DNA of 64,000 nt from Pseudogymnoascus destructans (GCF_001641265.1 NW_020167530.1:310001-374000); one strand, 5' to 3'. Shown: positions 1 through 13,037, counted from the stretch's first letter. A program made the numbers and translations. Notes: generated by a model from the sequence alone, not told the origin.

Positions 1-870
1 ACGAATGAAGGGGTTGAAGGGGTGGAAGGGGTGGAAGGGGAAGGGGCGGAAGGGGTGGAAGGGTGGAAGGGGCGGAAGGGGCGGCAGGGGCGGCAGGGTG
101 GATAAGGGTTAGTCCAGGGAAGACAGGGAAGGGGAAAGGAAGGGGTCCACCAACAATCTGGGCAGAGAATGCGAGGGGATCGATCGATGCTGGACCCCGA
201 AGTACCTCTACTACCACACGCATTAGAGTAGCATAGGAGGAGTGAAGCGGCAGTTAAGGAGTGAAGCGGCAGTGAAGGAGTGAAGCGGCAGTGAAGGAGT
301 GAAGCGGCAGTGAAGGAGTGAAGCGGCAGTGAAGAGTGAAGCAGGAGTGAAGTGGAAAGTGCTGGATGCGTAGTAGTGGTGGTAGAGTAGAGTAGAGTAG
401 AGTAAGTTAGAGTAGAGTAGTGGTGGTAGAGTAGTGGTGGTAGTGGTGGTAGTGGTGGTAGTGGTGGTAGTGGTGGTAGTGGTGGTAGTGGTGGTAGTGG
501 TGGTAGAGTAGTTTGGTAGTGGTGGTAGTGGTGGTAGAGTAGCGGTGGTAGTGGTCTAGTGGTGGTAGTTGGTAGTGGTGGTAGTGGTGGTAGAGTAGCG
601 GTGGTGGTGGTCTAGTGGTGGTCTAGTGGTGGTAGAGTGGCGGTGGTAGTGGTCTAGTGGTGGTAGTTGGTAGTGGTGATAGTAATGGCAGTGGTGGTAG
701 TGGTCTAGTGGTAGACTTCTAGTGGTGGTAGTTGGTAGTGGTGATAGTGGTAGTCTTCTAGTGGTGGTAGGGTGATAGTGATGGCAGTGGTAGTCTTCTA
801 GTGGTGGTAGGGTGATAGTGATGGCAGTGGCCTAGTGGTCTAGTGGTAGAGTTCTTCCCAGTCCCCACTC
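1..870. repeat. Minisatellite / low-complexity tract
   Basis: Simple tandem repeats fill this stretch. Bases 1-110 are GGAAGGGGTGGAAG-like; about 238-345 hold five or so copies of a 19-bp unit (GAAGCGGCAGTGAAGGAGT); about 370-860 are GTGGTGGTA repeats with interruptions. No convincing coding region is seen. It lies upstream of the polymerase gene starting at 1927. It is not a telomere repeat. Confidence 0.9.
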
Positions 871-1926
871 TAGCAAAGTGACTTCCACCCCCATACTAAA
901 CTCTATTGTATCTACCTGTACCTTTTTAGAGAACATACCACCACCACTACTAATTCCACACACAGCTCAGGGCTATCATCGCGACTCGAACAAAGAACAA
1001 TTCCACACACAGGCCGATCATCGCGTCGAACAAAGAACAATTCCACAGGATAATACTCAATTGATTGATTCCTCACTGTTCTCTCTACTATCTACTACCC
1101 TCCCATCCCCAAATTATTCCCCCCCTCCTATCTGCCACCCCCCCTCTCCCCCCCTTCCCCCTCCCCCCCTCCCCCCCTTCTCTCCCCCAAAAAACAATAA
1201 AACAATAATATTTCCTTTCGCCGATCCACCCAAAGCGTGCCTCACCTCAGAACAACGAACAACGAACAACGAACAACGAACAACGGACAGCGGACAACGG
1301 ACAGCGGACAGGACAGCAGACATCGGGCAAGAGTTCCTACTACTACTACTGTATGTAACTTACCTACCTACCACCTCCTACCTATACCACCCGACCCTTT
1401 TTTTTGTGCCTCTCTCTTTCCTAGAAGGGCCACTTTGTTGATCGTCCCGTATTCAGCCCCCCCCCAGCTCCTGCAATCCAATCCACGCCAGACCACTCTA
1501 CTCTCGACTACCTCGACTACCCTCGACTACCCCAACTACCCTCGACTACCCTCGACTACCCTCGACTACTCCCAACTACTCCAACTCCAAACAAACCATA
1601 CGCCCGCATCGACAATTAGCTCCGCCGATATTTCACGAACCTGGCTTGACTGCACCTCACATCCTCTTCACCCTTTATACGCCCTTTCTGTCGCTGGTCG
1701 CCTACCCTTTTCTGTCGTCCCTACCTCCCTCCTTCCCTCCCTCCCTCCCTCCACTCCATCTCCACTCCACTCCACCCCAATCCCTCCCGATCCTCAATCT
1801 CGATCCTCAATCTCGATCCTCAATCTCGATCCTGGTCCTCGAATAATTCACAACTCTGCCAACGACCTCCTTTCTCCTCCACAGGCACCCCCATACTCTG
1901 TCTGCCCAGGGGGAAACTCCAATTTG
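871..1926 (+). other. Pyrimidine-rich upstream/leader region of the Cid1-like gene
   Basis: C/T-rich DNA with several short tandem repeats: GAACAAC-type repeats at about 1250-1320, CTCGACTACC repeats at about 1500-1570, and CTCAATCTCGAT repeats at about 1790-1830. Long open frames here are compositional; their predicted products are only Pro/Ser/Thr-rich. A CTCCTCCACAG motif at about 1876-1886 could be a 3' splice site of a leader intron. I read the region as promoter plus 5' leader, although the downstream gene's frame stays open far upstream of its likely start. Confidence 0.5.
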
Positions 1927-4900
1927 ATGGAGGGTCAGTCCAACAAGGGCCAATCTCAACATCAATATCATTCTTCCCAGTGGTCAAGGCTTGTCCGGCG
2001 AAACACTCTGGCAATCTCCGCTCCACCACCACCCATCTCTCCTGCGACTCTGATCCAGCCGTCTCCACAACTCTCGACAACAATCGAAACTTTCCCCGAC
2101 CTTCTCCCACAACAGACGTCGTCGTACCAGGCACAGCTTGCACAATACAACAAGCTCATCACGTCTGGCCGTGCCACGAGGGTGCAATCCTCACCTCTGC
2201 CCCCACTGCTGTCCACACAGCACATCCAGGCCGTGCCGCGTTCCGGCACGTCTGGCTACGAAAACAGGCAACGAAGACGAAGCACCTCGAGACTCGGTCA
2301 TGCGAATAAGAAACCAAGTACTACTGGAAACGGCGACCGCCCGCTCATAGCAGAACAAACCCTCGCCACCATGGGTCCCAAGAAAGCAGACGCCCTGAAG
2401 CAGCACCTGTCGAGATCGCAGCCCCAACACCGGCACTCGACACTCACGCAGCAGTCGAGCTCTGTGCCTACGACGCCGCACCAGCGCGCCCGGAAATTCT
2501 CGACAGCCTCGAGAGAACCCTCTCCGATCCCAGCACCGAGCCACTCCCCACGATCTGCTTACTCGGAGACGAGTTCTGCATTCCCGACATACCGATCGCT
2601 GCCCTCGAAATGGGTTCGATGCACGCACGAGACGGGGATGGCACACTCGAGGAGGCGAATGCCCTACAGCCTTGGTAGCGAGGGGTTGGATCAGCCGAAG
2701 CAGTCGAGTATAAAGGCGAAACTGTCACCAGATGAAGATAAGAAGCTTACGGCGGACATGGAGAAGCTGTATGCCGAGCTGCTGCCCACGGACGAGAGTG
2801 AGGCGAAGAGGCAACGATTTGTACAAAAATTGGAACATCTGCTGAATACCGAGTGGCCGGGCCACGATATAAAAGTTCATGTCTTTGGGTCATCGGGCAA
2901 TCTTCTTTGCACCGATGAATCTGACGGTATGTCTACGACTCGCCAATCCACGGCTCATTTTCAAGGCTAACACGAACAGTTGACATCTGCATTACAACCG
3001 AGTGGAAGGAGCTCGAACGAGTCTGCATGCTCGCTGATTTACTGTACCGAAGTAAGTTGCGCCTAACCCTTGTAGCGGGACACCGCTGATCTTCCCAGAT
3101 GGAATGACGAAAGTCAACTGCGTCTCGACAGCAAAGGTGCCAATCGTGAAGATCTGGGACCCGGAACTCGGCCTCGCATGCGACATGAACGTAAACAACA
3201 CATTGGCGTTGGAAAATACGCGAATGATCAAGACCTACGTACAGGTAGACCCTCGGGTGCGGCCTCTTGCGATGATTATAAAACACTGGACGAAGAGGAG
3301 GATACTTAATGATGCGGGTAAGAGCTGCTGGCTGGTCATCGTGGGTGATTATATTTGCTGACAATAACTAGCCTATGGTGGTACCCTCAGCTCGTATACA
3401 TGGATATGCATGATCATCAACTTCCTCCAACTACAAGATCCGCCTGTCCTTCCTGTTCTTCATGAACGACAGCACCAGCGATTGCCCCAGGCCGATGGGC
3501 ACGAAAGCGCATTTGCCGACGACGTGGAGGCATTGCAAGAATGCGGCAAATCCAGCAAGCAAAGCCTAGGGGAGCTCCTGTTCCGGTTTTTTCGATTCTA
3601 TGCTCACGAGCTTGACTACGACAAGCACGTTCTTTCCGTCAGAAATGGGAAGCTAATATCAAAACAAGAGAAGGGCTGGAACTTGGCAAATAACAACAGG
3701 TTATGTGTCGAGGAGCCGTTCAACGTCGGGCGCAATCTGGGGAACACGGCTGATGACTTCACATTCCGAGGCCTACATTTGGAGTTACGACGAGCCTTCG
3801 ATCTGATTGCGGAGACGAAACTGAATGAGTGCTGTGAGCAATACGTGTTCCCCAAGGAGGAAGAGAAAGTATGGGAGAAGCCGACTGCTTCTCGCCCAGT
3901 TGTTGTGCGGAGTGTGTCTCAGTCCAGAGGTGGTGGCCGTGGCGGGGGTAATGGCGGACGTGGTCGAAACACCAACCACAACAGGAATAACCAAGGGGGC
4001 CGTCGGGCTTCAAGTGCTACGTATGATGGTAACAACGGCTATCCTCTGTTAGCCACACCCCAAGGAATGTCGCCCAGCGAAACATGGATTCAGAATCAAC
4101 AAGCCCAGCTGCAGCTTCATGAGTTATACATGACTTTGGAGGCACAAAAGGACAACCTTCTCAGGCTCCAGCTGTACAGCCAAGAACAAAACTATGCGCA
4201 GGGACAACAGCGCATGGAGGCGTTTGCTCAAACGCATAGGTTACAGCCGAACGCTCCGGTTACATCGCAGCAAGCCGCCGACAGGAATCGGGGGATGTCG
4301 TTCGACAACCCCCCGTTAGCTGTACCACTGTACTACTATCCCTCTGTCTCGTTCCAGTACCCCGCCGGGTTTGGACCACAGCCAGGCCCAACATACCCCT
4401 TATCCCCCGCAATCCCATCTGCTGTGCCAGAATTGCGACGCAGTCTGCACAGGTCAAGTGTGACCAGCGGATCGGGCCCCGGTGGTTCGGTGTCGAATAG
4501 CTCAGCCAGGTCTCACTCTACGCCTGCTGCTCGCACAACGTTGTCACCCATGCTCACGCAGTATGAGATGGAAGGACAGCAATCGTATTCACCGTTGCAT
4601 CCTGGTGACATAACATCTCATCCCCCCAATGCGAATGAGAACGGCAGACCCGGGTTCGACACCGACTCGGTGGTTAGCCGAGCGGATTCGCTGCCAGCTG
4701 TTGGATTTGAAAAGGACTACAGGGGCTATGGATTGAACGGGTCGATAATTTACCAGAACCCCATAGAGTCCAATTTCCAGTCCACAATTTCCGCGTCACC
4801 GGGCCACCGCAGGCTCTCCACAGAGCAGTTCCCGCAAGCTATCCTCGAGCGCTTGCGCCGTACTTCAAGGTCACCATCTCCACTTGGGCGGGATCGCGGT

Positions 4901-5806
4901 TACACTACGGGGGCGAGACCCATACCTGCCGTGTATGGAGGGGGAGGGGTTCCCCATGCCATATCGAATACCAATGTCCGGAGTCTGAATGAGCTATCAC
5001 CTCTAGTCGTGAATGGATCCTTCTCGATACCTCACTCCCGCGCATCGGGGGCACCGTCATCTGCCAGTGGAAGCTCTTCGGAGGATCAATATCATGATGC
5101 AGTAGGTGCTTCTGTAGATTCGTTTTATCTGACACCTCAAGACGCAGATGGTAGGAATCTACAGCCCTCGCAGAATTCGGGACTCGGAGTGTCGCTGCCA
5201 CCTAGAAATAGGTCCGAGAGAGATCCATCGCCGCCTTCTTGGCAGAGGCAAAGACCTGCCGTGGAGACATATCTCGGGCCACCGTCGACTTCTAACTTTG
5301 CGCCATCTTCAGCCCAAAGCTACAGCCACGCAACCCAGACCGGTGCTCTATCCCCGGGCACGTCAACACCTGCTCAAACCTCCTCGCCGAATGTCCGCAA
5401 CCGACCATCCCGGCCCCAAGGCACGGGAATGTCGCCACTGGATTTAGGCCCGCAGGACGCTCTGCGTGACGTCCCGCATCTCTCGCCCGTTTTCGAGAAG
5501 CGCTCTCCCTCGCCGACCGCGAGCCGCAAAGCCGATTCTTCTGCGTTTGCGCCGCCGCCGTCAACACTGCGCGAGAGCGCGGTGTTGAGGAGTGCGGGGC
5601 GCAACCCGTCGCCCCTCGCAAATGGTAATAAAGGGGTTGGGATGCCAAATGGCCATACGCGCGGTGCGAAGAGCGAGGGCGACGGGGTGGGCATGTGGCA
5701 GCAGATACAGAAGGGGAAGCGGAGAGGGCAGGACGGGACGGGAAGGGGCGGCAATGCAGAGGCGGAGGAGCCGCCGAGATTCGAGGCCGATAGGAAAGGG
5801 GGGTAG
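1927..5806 (+). CDS. Cid1/Cid13-type non-canonical poly(A)/poly(U) polymerase
   Basis: Four exons are inferred: 1927-2926, 2980-3051, 3099-3317 and 3372-5806, giving 1241 aa with all three junctions keeping frame. The nucleotidyltransferase core begins near residue 315 with the FGSSGN motif, followed by the metal-binding DVDIC pair, whose codons span the first intron. Exons 3-4 give the typical NNTLALENTRM, AMIIKHWTKRR and YGGTLSSYTW segments. A PAP-associated domain with RNLGNTADDF lies near residue 550. The remaining ~690 residues are low-complexity (RG-rich, then Ser/Pro-rich), ending with a WQQIQKGKRRG motif. Enzymes of this family add nucleotides to RNA 3' ends and act in RNA turnover. 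The start is uncertain: 1927 keeps a plausible N-terminus, but an in-frame ATG at 2371 sits in a near-ideal GCCACCATGG context. The exact nucleotide preference cannot be told from sequence. Confidence 0.88.
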
Positions 5807-7018
5807 TTTTATAGACGTGCTGTTTGTTGGAATGCGATGTATATGGGCTTCTCTGGATATCATGGGACGGACCCGGACTGCCTGCTGAGGGTTTTCCAGA
5901 TGCGGAAGGAATAGGGTGTGGGACTATGCGAGACCCCCGCGTCGCTTTGTGTGAGTAGGAAAATCGGGCCCCCGCCCGCCCGCGCCCACGAGCTGCGCGG
6001 TTGGGTGGTGGTAGTGGGAATGGGAAATGGGAAACACCCCCACCTTTGTACTAGAATTAGAATTGGGAAAAGATAAACGGGCGCGTTATAGGGAAATAGG
6101 GGCGGAGGGGGGGGAGGTTTTCGGTAGCGGCGCCTCCGATGCAGCGAAACCCCTCGGTTTTTTTAGTACAGCATATGAGAGAAAAACAGGAAATGAATTC
6201 GCACCCCCAAAAAAGCCCGTCAGAAACCAGAGATCAGAACAGAACAGGGGAGAGGGGAGAGGGGAGAGGTATTACAGGACGAAGGGGGGAGCCGAGCACG
6301 CGCCTCTTTTTTTTTTTTTTTTTTTTTTTTTGAGGAAATGAAATAAGTCCATCGCCCATGCGCGCGGAAGCTGGTGGGGACTTTTTCAAGATACGGGGCG
6401 GCCGGGAAACCAAAAAATGGGTATTCCTTATGTTTTTGGTTTGTTTTGTTCTGTTGCGTTCTTGTTTTTGGCTGGTCTACCTACCTACGTCGGTTCGTGT
6501 GTGTGCGTTTTTTGCATGCTATTTTCTGTGGCATTGGGCGGTGTTTGGGAGGGGGTTTTTTTATATTTTGTGTGTCTCGTCTAGTCTGGTCTGGGAAGGT
6601 CTCGTTTGCTGTGCGTGTGCGGGATTTGGATGGGGGGGTTGTGGGTTGGTGTTCTGGGGGGGATGGTTTGTATAAATTGCGAGGTTGGGGTTGTGGGCGT
6701 GATGTGGGTGGAGGTAACGATCGGGATGGGAGGTGGGAGGAAGAGAAGGGGTGGGTAATAAGGTATATTGAGATAGACTTGAGAATTGGGATGTAAAATA
6801 TGCCGGTTTGGTTGTTTGTGATTGGGAGGTGACGTGATGATGTGTGTTTATAAAAGCGGTAAGATGGGAAGTGTAGGAGGAGTTTGGAGGATGCGTCAGG
6901 GGTGAACGGATGGCCTTTAGACGAATCACGGCTGAGATGTCACTCAAATCGATGCGGTGCATAGAAGCCAGACGAGCTGTGATGTGGGAAAAAAAAGAAA
7001 TTTGTAAAGATCGATATA
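5807..7018. other. Convergent intergenic region
   Basis: This is the 3'-to-3' gap between the polymerase gene (+) and LNP1 (-). It holds a purine-rich stretch, an uninterrupted T run at about 6306-6331, and a G/T-rich segment at about 6420-6680. The open frames here have no domain features and look like chance. The gap should hold both 3' UTRs and terminators; I could not place poly(A) sites. Confidence 0.6.
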
Positions 7019-8272
7019 TCACTTCTCTCCCCCCTCTTTCAAACCAGCCTTAATCTGCTCCTCCACCTCCACCTCCTCACACGCCTCCTTTTCTCTTCTC
7101 CTTTGCTCCTCTTCCTCTCCCTCCCCCTTCTCGCTCTCGGCCCCCTTATCACTCCCCCCCTCCTCCCCACGCATAATCTCCTCCGCCATCCTCTTCCCCT
7201 CATCCTTCCCATTCACACCCCCACAATTAAAACACCTCCACTCCCCCACCTCCTCCACCCTCTTCACCCCCGGCGGCGCCTGCCCATTCACAAGTCTACA
7301 GTGCGCACACAGCAGCACGACCCGGTTCTTGGGATGCGTCTCGTCCTCTCCCAGCAGCACGTCTAGGATGCGGTCGTACCATTGCCCTTCCCCTCCTCCG
7401 CCACCGCTGCTATTGTCGAAGCCAGGACGGGAACTGAAGGCGTTGGGTGCGAATTCCGCGCGTGGTTGCGAGGGGATGTGTTGCTGTTGTAATGGCGTGG
7501 AGGGCGCGGATTGGCGAACCTGCTTCTGCAGTGCCTGCGCGAGTGGTGACATCTCCGCCTGTGGCCGCGGTGGCGGCAGCTGCTGTGGCGTCGAGGGTTG
7601 GGGGGCAGGGCGCTGGATATTCGCCGTTGCGGGCGGGGGGATGCTGGTGCGTGCTGGTTTGCGGGTGGACCGGTGCTGCTGGGCGTGTGTGAAGGAGCCG
7701 GGGCCGGTGGAGGGTTTTAGCTTCGGCTTTGGGGCTGGGGTGGCGCCGCCGTACTTCTCGAGGAGCTGTTGGGTGGAGTTGTATTTTGTGGCGGTCTTGA
7801 GCTTGTCGATTGTCTTGGTGCGGTCGAGTTGGTATTCTTCGAGGCGGCGGGTGGCGGTGGAGATGCGGTAGGTGTAGTAGGAGGAGATGGCGGCGCGGAC
7901 GAGGTACATGCTGGAGGGTTTGTTAGGGGGTGGGATTGGGGATTGGGGGTGAGGGGGGCGCACATGAGAGGGCTGCCTGCGACGCTGGTGTACTCAGCGG
8001 CGCCCCAGTTGCGCCATCCGACGACGAGGGCGAGGATTATGACGCAGAGGATGTATGCGAAGGAGGTATATAGAGTCCATAGTGCTATGCGTCTGCGAGA
8101 GTGCTGGTTTAGGGTGTCCAGCTGCAATTGTGCCTTTGTGATCTTCTCGGACAACGCGGACAAGGTCTTCTCGAACGAGGCTGGGGAGGCATCTTCGCCC
8201 TGTTGAAAGGTTAGTACGGAGGACACATGGTGGGAGCAGTGGCCGTACCTTCCAAGGCCATAGTGAGACCAT
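7019..8272 (-). CDS. LNP1: Lunapark-family ER junction protein
   Basis: Three exons on the minus strand: 8272-8249, 8199-7964 and 7910-7019, giving 383 aa. The 49-bp first intron has a textbook TACTAAC branch site. The N-terminus MVSLWPWK precedes a coiled-coil segment and two hydrophobic stretches (about residues 36-65 and 73-96), which should form the hairpin membrane anchor. The C-terminal lunapark domain has YDRILDVLLGEDE and a four-cysteine zinc site (CxxC at about 288-291 and 313-316) around NGQAPPG. The middle is Pro/Gln-rich and the tail Glu/Lys-rich. Lunapark proteins stabilise three-way junctions of the tubular ER. The gene is divergent from the golgin gene at 8665. Confidence 0.9.
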
Positions 8273-8664
8273 TATGAGAATGAGCCGGCAAGATTCGAGC
8301 AGCTTCTCTGCTTCATCGTCGGCATGACAGAGCGCAGAAGTTTGTTGTTGTTCAATTGCTTTTTTGGCGTGGATACGATAGAAGACAGACCATTGTCAAG
8401 TTGCTCTGCTGTACGTAACTTTAGGTACTTTCAAGGTTGCATCATAGGCCTAAAAGCTGACCCGTAGCAGCTCCCTGGTCCAAGTGCCCCTCGTTGCCTG
8501 GAGCCAAGCAGTTACACTTGTTAAAGGAGCCTCTGGCAACACGCGCGCGTCTTCATATTGATGTTTTGTTCACATCTGAAATATTCGCCTTTGATGTTTG
8601 CGCGGCTCTGAAGAATGCGCTGTTGTTGAGTTGGACTGGCGAACTGGCTTTCACAGAGGTCGGA
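8273..8664. promoter_or_regulatory. Shared divergent promoter region (LNP1 / GRIP golgin)
   Basis: Only 392 bp separate the start codons of the ER-shaping gene (-) and the Golgi golgin gene (+), so both promoters must lie here or overlap. No TATA box or known operator is obvious. Co-regulation of two secretory-pathway genes is possible but is inference. Confidence 0.5.
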
Positions 8665-11600
8665 ATGTTCCAAGTGCGTTGCCCTGGGACACCTGGCTAT
8701 ACAGCCATGCGATACTAACTGCCACGCAGCGGCTTAAAGGCGCCATTGATTCGAGAATAGCGGAGGAGCAAGCAAAGGCAAAAGCAGCAGGAACACCTAC
8801 TGTGGGCTCAGGAACAGTATCAAGGTCGAACTCTGCAAGGGCCGACCCTACGAAGCGGACGAAGCAAAAGACTAAGGTCGTCGGTGACGGTGCAAGGGGC
8901 CCGGACCCGTCGGAATTCGAATCAGCCTTTGTGATTGACGACGACGAGGGCACGCCGGAATCTACACCCAGTGCGACACCGCTGATCACAGACACCAAGG
9001 GAACTACAATGACGGGAAAGAGCAGTCCTGCACCTGCGGCTGTGGCCAATGGCGAGGGGGTGAATGAGAAGTCGGAGGCTGTGCCCAAGCCGACTACGCC
9101 TTCACCAGCCACGACAGCAGCAGCGACTGAGCTACCGGTGGAGGTGCTGCAGAAACTACGAAAACTTGACAAACTAGAGTCACGATACCAAGAGTTGCTC
9201 CGATCATACCGCATCGCTCATGCGCGGGCCGTGTCAATCGAGCCGTTTGAGAAGACACTGAAGGAGAATACACCGTTAGTTTCAATCAGCGAGCCGGAGG
9301 CGTTGGTGGAATACCTAAACCAGCTGAGCTTAAGGGGAGATATGGTCATGGATGAGCTGAAGCGGGTGACGTCGGACCGCGACCTCTACAAGAAGAAGTT
9401 TGAGGAGGCAGAGAGGGAAGCTACTGATGCACAGGCCGAGCTTGAGGCTTTGAAATCGAGCGAGGGGGTTAAGCCTTCCGAGGAGCCACAACCTGAAGAC
9501 CAAGCAGCGAAACCTACCGATTCGAAAGCTCCGGCAGATGTCAAGTCGCCAGTCTCATCGGTGCTCAAGATCTTCTCCCCGAAGCAAAAGCCTACCGAGC
9601 CCGAGGGTGCGTCTGAGGACTTCTTCTCCTACGACGAGGAGATCCCGCAATTACAATCCGAGCTCCAAGCTAAGACCACTGAGGTCGAGACTTTGAAATC
9701 CGAGGTGGTGGTACTCCAGAAAGATTTGGATGCCTTCAAAGAGAAAAACAAGGGCCTTTCCACGACGGTGCGGTTATTAGAGCGACAAGTCAGTGAATCT
9801 TCAGAAAAGTCAGCATCCAATTCTGCGCGCCAGGAAGAGCTGAAGGAGCTTCAAGGCAAGCTCGATGCCTCCACAAAGTCCATCTCGGAGCTCCAGGCGA
9901 AGATTACGGAGAAGGAGAAAGAGGGAACCGATGCTGCCTCGTCCAAAGCCGCCGAGCTAGAGAAGTCTCAAGCTACTATCGACCAACTAAAGAAGGAATT
10001 GAAAGATCTGCAGACGCTACAGGATGGTGACAAGAAGAAAATCAAGGTCCTCGAGGGTATCGTCGCTACTCTAAAGAAGAACGGTGAGGATGCCGAAGTT
10101 GCTCCTGCCAAAGCTGAGCCCGAAAATGCTGCAGCACCCACGACCACACCCGCCGCAGCCGAGAGTGCCGCTCCAGCTGGAGCCAAGAAGAAGAACAACA
10201 AGAAAAAGAAGAAGGGCGCCAATGCTGGCAAGGACACCCCTGCCGCTGCCACAGAAGCACCTCAAAAACCGACCGAAAGCGCGACTCCCGATGCTCCCAC
10301 CAACGACCTGGAAGCCGAAGTTGAGAAGCTAAAGGCCGAAGTCGCCTCACGAGATGTACAAATCGAGAAACTCCAAAAGCAGCAGAAGAATGTCGAGACC
10401 ATGCGCGAGAAGATCGATGAGCTGGAGGAGAACTACCTGCAAGTTGGCCACGAGCATGTCGAAGCCAAGCAGAAGATCAAGGAGCTAGAAGCCGAGAAGA
10501 AGGTCCTCCAGCAAAAAGTCGACGCCCTCGAATCTTCCATCTCCTCGCAGATCGAGCATCGAGAGAAGGCGGGACAAGCGGAGGCGAATCTCAAGTCCAT
10601 GACCAGCGACCACGACGAGCTGAAGACGAAGCTGTCAACCCTCCAAAGCGACCTCGGCGCCGCGGAGAAACTCGCATCGACGCGGTACAAGGAACTCACC
10701 GACCTGCGCGACGTTCTGCAGAAGGCCCAGCCCGAGCTCAAATCGCTGCGCAGCGAAAACGCGGCCCTGAAGACCACCAAGGACGAGCTGGCCGCGCGGA
10801 CGGGGGAGTTGCGCAAGCTGGAGGCAAGGGAGAGGGAGCTCAGGGGCGATGTGGGGAGTTTTAAGAAGCAGGCTGAGGAGCGGGAAGCGGAGGTTAAGGC
10901 GCTGCAGGCCCAGTTGACGAGCGAGACGAATGGGCGCGTCAGGGCTGAGGATGCGGCGAGGGTTGCGGGGAGGGACCTACGGCGCGTGGAGGCGGAGAAG
11001 ATTGAGCTCTCTGCTACGGGGGAGAAGGCTAGTCGGGAGCTAGGGGCGGTGAGGGAGGAGGTGCTTAAGCTGCGGACGAGGGTGAGGGAGCTGGAGGCGG
11101 AGATGGGGAGGGTGGGTGCGGAGAATCGCGAGGTCAGGGGGGAGATGGAGTTGAAAGTCAGCCAGTACAGCAGTGCGCAGAGTCTGGTGGGGAGTATGCG
11201 CGACCAGACGGCGGAGATGGCTATGCAGCTCAAGGAGGCGAAGGAGGCGGCTGAGAGTCTGGAGGAGGAGCTGGGGGAGGTGCAGAGGCTGTTGACGGAG
11301 CGGACGAGGGAGGGGGAGACGATGAGGAGGTTGTTGTCCGATATTGATGAGAGGGCGGAGGCGAAGGTGAGGGAGATGAGGGAGAGGATGGAGGCGGCGG
11401 TTGAGGAGCGGGATCGCGCGGAGGAGGAGGCTGCGACGGGGGGACGGAGAAGGGCGAGGGAGGCGGATGAGTTGAAGGGACGGGTGAGGGAGATGGAGCG
11501 GGAACTGAAGCGCGCGTTGGAGGATCGGGAGGCGCTCGACCGCGAGGCGAAGGAGGTTAAGAGACGGAGGGACGAGATGGAGGGCGTTAGTGCGAGGGCG

Positions 11601-12081
11601 GCGGGTGAGGTGCAAGAGGTAAGAGCTGCGATGGAGGAGCTGAGGACGGCGTTGGACGGGAGTGAGAGGCAGGCGAGGGAGGCGGAGAAGGGGAAGGTTG
11701 ACCTGAGGAGGTTGTTGGAGGAGGCGGGGGCGAGGTATGAGAAGTTGGCTAAGACGCTTAAGGCGCGGGAGACGAGGTTGGCGGAGCTGACGGGGGCGGG
11801 AAGAAGGGTGTCGGGGGATTTGGGGGGGGGAGGGAGTAGGGGGGCGTCGCCGGTGGGACAGGGGGTGAGCGATGTGCAGTATTTGAAGACGGTGCTGTTG
11901 CAGTTTTTTGAGCAGAGGGATCGCAAGTTGCAGCAGCAGCTGGTGCCGGTGTTGGGGAAGTTGTTGAGGTTTGATGGGTGAGTCCTTTTGTGTCCTGGGG
12001 GGTGGTGGTTGAGATGGGTTTACTAACGTGGTTTGTAGGAATGATGAGAGGAAGTGGAATGCGGCTATTGCTGCGAAGTAG
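8665..12081 (+). CDS. IMH1: GRIP-domain golgin (Imh1-like)
   Basis: Three exons: 8665-8673 (only MFQ), 8730-11977 and 12039-12081, giving 1099 aa. The 9-bp first exon is supported by a good donor, a TACTAAC branch site and the MFQRLKGAIDSRI start seen in golgins. A low-complexity acidic N-terminal segment is followed by roughly 900 residues of heptad-rich coiled coil, interrupted near residue 495 by an Ala/Lys-rich stretch with a run of lysines. The end carries a GRIP domain: VQYLKTVLLQFFE, then LVPVLGKLLRF, finishing across the last intron as NDERKW. GRIP domains bind Arl1-GTP on the trans-Golgi, and golgins tether vesicles there. The 3' half becomes strongly G-rich at third positions. The symbol follows the yeast GRIP golgin; orthology is inferred. 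Confidence 0.88.
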
Positions 12082-12877
12082 GCGGGGATGGGGGAGGACG
12101 GGGTGTGATTTAGTGTACTATATGTGTGTGTGCTGTCTGTGTAGATAGTTGGTGGATGGGGGTGGATGGGGGTTACAGCGTGAGCATGAGCATGAGTATG
12201 AGCATCAGCGTTGGCTTCGTCCTTGTTCTGGGATAGGAATGTTAATGGGGAATAGGAATATACAAAAAAAGGGGGGCTGTAAGGGTACATAAATGGACGT
12301 CGTTTGAATATTGGGGTGTGCGTGGTGGGAAGTGAGCTCGAGGGTCTCTGTATCACAGCGAGGCATCACAGGTATGTATTCTGATACTTGTACCAAAGCA
12401 TCATCACTGCATTGGGGTTGGGCGTGGGATTATATAGCACGTATGACAATTACTGAACTGAATCGGGGTTTGTTTAAGCTTCAGACACTATACCAAAGCA
12501 CCACTTACTACTCGGCGTCAGTGAATACTTGCATACAGTAGTACTCGTAGCTGGGTTCCTCTAACTTTCTACAATAAAACTATGGTTGGAAGAAGGCGTT
12601 GATGTAAGTGAAAGCTACAAACAGGAGTACATCATCCCGCCGCAAACCATTGCGGCACGACGCAGGTACCACATCCACTAAGCCCGATGTACTTTCCCTC
12701 TAGCTCACCAGTCCTACGCAGATGTTCTGGTAGTAGTAACGAGTAACTAACCCTAAGTAAGTTCTGTTTTCGTCCTGACCGCCCTGTGCTAGGTACTCGT
12801 ACCTTTTCTGTCCGTACTCCGTACCCGTAGCTTGCCCTCTGACGCTAATCGTCGTGACCAAGATTTCGCTTCGCTTA
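12082..12877. other. Intergenic, ending in an old repeat
   Basis: Holds the golgin 3' region (including GAGCATGAGTAT-like repeats near 12180-12210) and then AT-richer DNA without coding features. From about 12851 it is the left part of a repeat interrupted by the pogo element at 12878; an uninterrupted relative lies at 21594-21683. Confidence 0.6.
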
Positions 12878-13037
12878 ATCGTTGGTTTCCAAACCACCGC
12901 CTGGAGGCGGTTGGCGAAAGCGATCCTTGCTGCGAAAGCGATCCTTGCTCTCTCGGCAAACGCGAGCGCGTCCAATGCGACATCAGGACAACGCGACTAT
13001 CTGGACAACAAACAGCAATGAACGTAGATATAATTGA

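Noticed and set aside
1..870. Possible subtelomeric or telomere repeat at the window start
   Set aside because: Units are GGAAGGGG- and GTGGTGGTA-like, not TTAGGG, and a housekeeping gene follows.
878..2350. Long Pro/Ser/Thr-rich open frames upstream of the polymerase
   Set aside because: They follow C/T-rich tandem repeats and lack domain features; overlapping frames on both strands are equally open, as expected from composition.
6358..6796. Hydrophobic Phe/Cys/Trp-rich ORFs after the T run
   Set aside because: Product of T/G-rich DNA between convergent genes; no start context or family likeness.
10433..12356. Long minus-strand frames opposite the golgin (up to ~500 codons)
   Set aside because: They mirror the coiled-coil codon pattern of the plus-strand gene (Ser/Leu/Arg-rich reverse reading) and have no signature of their own.
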